Assembly: GCF_051860505.1 (NCBI RefSeq)
Contig: NZ_JBHYDX010000013.1
Span: 65,238 to 129,237 of the forward strand
Direction of reading: 5' to 3'
Source of the DNA: Pannonibacter sp051860505
GTDB lineage: Bacteria; Pseudomonadota; Alphaproteobacteria; Rhizobiales; Stappiaceae
Length of the DNA: 64,000 nucleotides
Positions within the stretch are counted from its first letter, which is position 1. Each line of letters opens with the position of its first letter. Below, piece after piece: positions 60,732-64,000 of this stretch. A program made the translations under genes and the position numbers. The notes beneath the pieces were generated by a model that ran no database searches, was not told the origin of the DNA, and was given only the letters and a program-made list of their open reading frames with translations.

Positions 60732-61199
60732 ATGACGGCCTCCCTGACGGCCCAGCAACTCGCAGAAGCCAGCGCCGCTGCCATGTGGAACGGCGACAAC
60801 GCCAGCGCCGGCCTCGGCATGGTGATGGACCGCATCGCCCCCGGCGAAGCGACGCTCAGCATGACGCTGACCGACGCCATGACCAACGGCCACAAGACCG
60901 GCCACGGCGGCTTCATCTTCGCGCTGGCCGATTCGGCCTTTGCCTTTGCCTGCAACAGCCACAACCAGCGCGCCGTCGCCCAGCACTGCTCGATCACCTA
61001 CATCGCCCCCGCCTTTGCCGGCGACCGGCTGACGGCCACCGCCCGGGAGATCTCGCGCGCCGGCCGCTCCGGCATCTACGACGTGCAGGTCACGAACCAG
61101 ACCGGCGCGATCCTCGCCGAATTCCGAGGCCATTCGCGGACGGTGAAGGGCACCCACGTGCCTCTCGCCGGGGGGACCGATACGGGCACGGCCGGCTGA
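60732..61199 (+). CDS. paaI: Hydroxyphenylacetyl-CoA thioesterase PaaI
   Basis: A 155-residue hot-dog thioesterase. NGHKTGHGGFIFALADSAFAFACNSH (around residues 54-79) includes the active-site region, and the length matches PaaI. It hydrolyses stalled ring-hydroxylated CoA esters, rescuing CoA in the phenylacetate pathway. The ATG at 60732 is one base after the paaG stop codon. Confidence 0.93.
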   Translation: MTASLTAQQLAEASAAAMWNGDNASAGLGMVMDRIAPGEATLSMTLTDAMTNGHKTGHGGFIFALADSAFAFACNSHNQRAVAQHCSITYIAPAFAGDRLTATAREISRAGRSGIYDVQVTNQTGAILAEFRGHSRTVKGTHVPLAGGTDTGTAG

Positions 61200-61254
61200 G
61201 ACCCAGCCCCAACCGCCAGCCCCACAAGACCACATGTTTTCGGGAGGAAACACC

Positions 61255-62565
61255 ATGGAAGACCTGAGCCCGCGCCCCGGGGATCTCGAACCGATCGAAA
61301 CCGCGTCCCGCGATGAAATCTCCGCGCTGCAGCTGGCGCGCCTCAAAACGACGCTGGCCCATGCCTATGCCAATTCTCCATTCTACCGGGCGAAATTCGA
61401 TGCCCATGGCGTGCATCCGGACGACCTGAAGACCCTCGCCGACCTGGCGAAATTCCCCTTCACGGTGAAGACGGACCTGCGCGACACCTATCCCTTCGGC
61501 ATGTTCGCCGTACCGCAGAAGGACATCGTCCGCATCCACGCCTCTTCCGGCACCACCGGCAAGCCGACCGTCGTGGGTTACACCAAGAAGGACATCGACA
61601 CCTGGGCCGGTGTCGTTGCCCGCTCGATCCGCGCCTCCGGCGGCCGCCCCGGCGACATCGTGCATGTGGCCTATGGCTACGGCCTCTTCACCGGCGGCCT
61701 CGGCGCGCACTACGGCGCGGAAAAACTCGGCTGCACCGTCGTTCCGATTTCCGGTGGCATGACCGAGCGCCAGATCACCCTGATCGAGGATTTCAAACCG
61801 CGCATCATCATGGTAACGCCGTCCTACATGCTCTCGATCCTCGACGAGTTCCGCCGCGCCGGCATCGACCCGCGCGAGACCTCGCTTGCGGTCGGCATCT
61901 TCGGCGCCGAGCCCTGGACCAACGCCATGCGGCTGGAAATCGAGCAGGCTTTCGACATGCACGCGGTCGACATCTACGGCCTGTCCGAGGTGATGGGTCC
62001 GGGCGTTGCCAATGAATGCGTCGAGACCAAGGACGGGCTGCACATCTGGGAGGATCACTTCTATCCCGAGATCATCGACCCGGTGACGGGCGAGGTCCTT
62101 CCCGACGGCAGCGAGGGCGAGCTGGTGTTCACCTCGCTCACCAAGGAAGCCCTGCCAATCATCCGCTACCGCACCCGCGACCTGACCCGCCTGCTGCCGG
62201 GCACCGCCCGCTCCATGCGGCGGATGGAAAAGATCACCGGCCGGTCCGACGACATGATCATCCTGCGCGGCGTCAATGTGTTCCCGACCCAGGTCGAGGA
62301 ACAGATCCTGAAGTGCAAGGGCCTCGCGCCGCATTTCCAGATCGAGCTGACGCGCTCCGGCCGCATGGACGCCATGACCGTCAAGGTGGAGGCCGCGCTG
62401 GACCACGCCGGCAGCGAGGCCCGCGCTCACGCCGCCAAGGAACTGGCGCATCACATCAAGAGCGTGATCGGCGTCAGCACAAGGATCGATGTCGGTGATC
62501 CGGGTACGATCGAGCGGTCGGCCGGCAAGGCCCGCCGCGTCATCGACAACCGGCCGAAAGGCTGA
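61255..62565 (+). CDS. paaK: Phenylacetate-CoA ligase PaaK
   Basis: A 436-residue AMP-forming ligase that activates phenylacetate. The P-loop is IHASSGTTGKPTVVGYTKKD (around residues 93-112), then GAEPWTNAMR and YGLSEVMGPGVANEC; the C-terminal RSDDMIILRGVNVFPTQVEEQIL is the PaaK hallmark. It has GGGAGGAAA upstream. PaaABCDE epoxidase and PaaZ are not in the window and must be elsewhere if the pathway is complete. Confidence 0.95.
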   Translation: MEDLSPRPGDLEPIETASRDEISALQLARLKTTLAHAYANSPFYRAKFDAHGVHPDDLKTLADLAKFPFTVKTDLRDTYPFGMFAVPQKDIVRIHASSGTTGKPTVVGYTKKDIDTWAGVVARSIRASGGRPGDIVHVAYGYGLFTGGLGAHYGAEKLGCTVVPISGGMTERQITLIEDFKPRIIMVTPSYMLSILDEFRRAGIDPRETSLAVGIFGAEPWTNAMRLEIEQAFDMHAVDIYGLSEVMGPGVANECVETKDGLHIWEDHFYPEIIDPVTGEVLPDGSEGELVFTSLTKEALPIIRYRTRDLTRLLPGTARSMRRMEKITGRSDDMIILRGVNVFPTQVEEQILKCKGLAPHFQIELTRSGRMDAMTVKVEAALDHAGSEARAHAAKELAHHIKSVIGVSTRIDVGDPGTIERSAGKARRVIDNRPKG

Positions 62566-62658
62566 CGCACCCGGACTTTGTCCCCGCATGGACGCATTTG
62601 ACCTTCCCCGGCAATGCGGCTATGCGGGGCCTCGTTGCACCGTGAAGGACAACCGGAT

Positions 62659-63255
62659 ATGGCACGCACCCGCGCCGCAGACTATGACGACAAACGCAAG
62701 GCGATCCTGGACCGCTCGGCCAGCCTGTTTGCGGAGATGGGCGTCGACCGGGCGTCGATGTCGGCCATCGCCAGCGCCTGCGGCGTGTCGAAGGCGCTGC
62801 TGTATCACTATTATTCCAGCAAGGAAGACATCCTGTTCGACGTGATCCATTCGCATCTGGAGGATCTCGACGAGACCCTGGCCGAGGCGGATGATACCAC
62901 GCTGGCGCCGGAGGCGCGGCTCCGCGCGTTGGTGCACAAGACGCTGGAAGCCTACCGGGATGCCAACGACACCCACAAGGTCCAGCTTTCAGGCCTGCCC
63001 TTGCTGCCGCCCGACAAGGCTGACCGGATCAAGGAACTGGAACGGCGGATCGTGCGGCGCTATTCGGACGCGCTGCTGGCCGTCAACCCGGATCTCAACA
63101 CCGGCCGCCCGCTGCTGAAGCCGGTGACCATGTCCCTGCTCGGCATGCTGAACTGGGTCTACATGTGGTTCCGCCCCGGCGGCCCGGTTTCCCGCGAAGA
63201 TTATGCCGATCTCGCCACAACGCTGATCCTGGAAGGCGTCAAGGCGGTCAAGTAA
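62659..63255 (+). CDS. TetR-family regulator, PaaR-like
   Basis: A 198-residue TetR repressor. The helix-turn-helix is within SASLFAEMGVDRASMSAIASACGVSKALLYHYYSSKEDIL (residues about 18-57). The C-terminal ligand domain ends RPGGPVSREDYADLATTLI, with GMLNWVYMWFRPGGP typical of regulators of paa and fatty-acid-type genes; the effector is probably an acyl- or aryl-CoA such as phenylacetyl-CoA. It follows paaK on the same strand and is the obvious candidate to bind the palindrome at 59755-59768. Confidence 0.9.
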   Translation: MARTRAADYDDKRKAILDRSASLFAEMGVDRASMSAIASACGVSKALLYHYYSSKEDILFDVIHSHLEDLDETLAEADDTTLAPEARLRALVHKTLEAYRDANDTHKVQLSGLPLLPPDKADRIKELERRIVRRYSDALLAVNPDLNTGRPLLKPVTMSLLGMLNWVYMWFRPGGPVSREDYADLATTLILEGVKAVK

Positions 63256-63310
63256 GCGTCCGTCCGCCCAACCAGCCAACGTCCCCCAACGCCGTCCAGC
63301 CCATCTCCCA

Positions 63311-63392
63311 CGCCGTCCCGGCCCTGTGCCGGGACCCGTCAGGCGCGCACCGCGACATCCCACCAGGTCCCGGCTCAAGGCCGGGACAGCAC
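63311..63392. repeat. R2 palindrome, inverted pair
   Basis: The left arm CGCCGTCCCGGCCCTGTGCC and the right arm ending AAGGCCGGGACAGC are inverted R2 copies. A further left-type arm starts at 63456 and stops at 63475 where the IS begins. Confidence 0.85.
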
Positions 63393-63475
63393 GGAGGATG
63401 TATCGCTATCGAAATCCCTCCGGCGATCGCCGAAACACACCAAAACTCCCCCCCACGCCGTCCCGGCCTTGTGCC

Positions 63476-64000
63476 CATACGCGCTAACTTATTTATTGCT
63501 TGCGGATTTGTCTTGTGATTCAGAGGCTTCATGAGATGCGAATCACTTTTGACAGAAGACTGGCAGCGGGTCGTCGCGCAGCTTGGCGGGAGCGCGTTCT
63601 TGGAGCAGAGCGCGTTTGAGACCGGTGCTTTGCGGCGGCGACGGTCGTTTTCGAGCGCGGTGGATCTGCTGCGGCTTATTTTTGGCTATTGCCTTGGCGA
63701 TCACGGCCTGCGGCTGACGGCGGCCTGGGCGGCCTCGGTGGGCCTTGTGGATATATCGAATGTGGCGCTGCTCAAGCGCCTGCGCTGCAGCGACGCCTGG
63801 CTGAGTGCCATTCTGACGCGGCTGCTTGATCTGCGTGTGCCTGCGTCATGCGTGGCCGGGTGTGGGGGGCGGGTTATCCGCATCGTCGATGCAACGACGG
63901 TGAGCAAGGCGGCTCAGGCGGAGCGAGCGCGCAACGGGGGATGGCGGATCCATGCCGGCTTTGACGTTCCGGACGAGGCTTTCTGTCATTTTGAACTGAC
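63476..64000 (+). mobile_element. IS4-family insertion sequence, left part
   Basis: From 63476 the sequence changes from the R2 arm to CATACGCGCTAACTTA, the likely left terminal inverted repeat, followed 40 bases later by the transposase gene. The R2 hairpin is broken after TGTGCC, so the insertion point is visible. The right end lies outside the window. Confidence 0.75.
63531..64000 (+). CDS. IS4-family transposase, N-terminal part
   Basis: An open frame from ATG at 63531 to the window edge, 156 complete codons. The product has WQRVVAQLGGSAFLEQSAF near the start, LRLIFGYCLGDHGLRLTAAW, and RIVDATTVS around residue 125, the first aspartate region of the DDE catalytic triad in IS4 transposases. 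The later two acidic residues would lie outside the window. No premature stop is seen, so it may be active. Confidence 0.85.
   Translation, partial: MRCESLLTEDWQRVVAQLGGSAFLEQSAFETGALRRRRSFSSAVDLLRLIFGYCLGDHGLRLTAAWAASVGLVDISNVALLKRLRCSDAWLSAILTRLLDLRVPASCVAGCGGRVIRIVDATTVSKAAQAERARNGGWRIHAGFDVPDEAFCHFEL

Overview
The window is GC-rich, densely coded chromosomal DNA from an alphaproteobacterium, most likely in or near Hyphomicrobiales; I cannot name the genus. The evidence is the alphaproteobacterial Suf gene order, an HdaA homologue beside purMN, an NDUFA12-type complex I subunit, a B12-dependent (class II) ribonucleotide reductase, a perfect CtrA box, and the familiar run aspS / rnd / ppx-ppk / hdaA / AI-2E / purMN.

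Layout. 1-4.4 kb: leftward Suf iron-sulfur operon (class I cysteine desulfurase, sufB, a 118-aa protein, sufC, start of sufD) behind a candidate Irr-type iron box. 4.7-7.1 kb: alpha/beta hydrolase, NDUFA12 protein, response regulator. 7.3-18.6 kb: the most unusual part. A full nrdJ with a paired NrdR-box promoter is followed by an AT-rich two-gene module, a tandem palindromic repeat array, two NHLP-type RiPP precursor genes, a coiled-coil protein, and a shortened nrdJ paralogue that has lost one redox cysteine and sits behind a CtrA box. 18.9-25.3 kb: CSS-EAL phosphodiesterase, PfkB kinase with a 16-bp tandem repeat at its stop codon, and two related periplasmic proteins. 25.6-41.2 kb: ABC exporter, aspS, MFS permease, orphan ParA, rnd, ppx-ppk, hdaA, AI-2E permease, purMN. 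41.2-49.6 kb: LysR regulator divergent from an operon of HAD phosphatase, Dpp-type transporter, metallophosphoesterase and fused DppDF ATPase. 49.7-52.5 kb: a well-formed cobalamin riboswitch in front of a glycine-betaine-type Rieske monooxygenase and its reductase. 52.7-54.9 kb: unknown protein and ChrA. 55-63.3 kb: livKHMGF divergent from paaG-paaI-paaK-tetR around a TetR-type palindrome. 63.5-64 kb: the start of an IS4-family element that has cut into a palindromic repeat.

Three palindromic repeat families are scattered between genes. The first (three copies of about 178 bp) always lies between two terminator-like hairpins, which in two of the three copies are near-identical to each other.

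Cobalamin links two parts of the window: the essential reductase NrdJ needs it, and the riboswitch probably turns off the Rieske demethylase when it is plentiful. No rRNA, tRNA or CRISPR array was seen.
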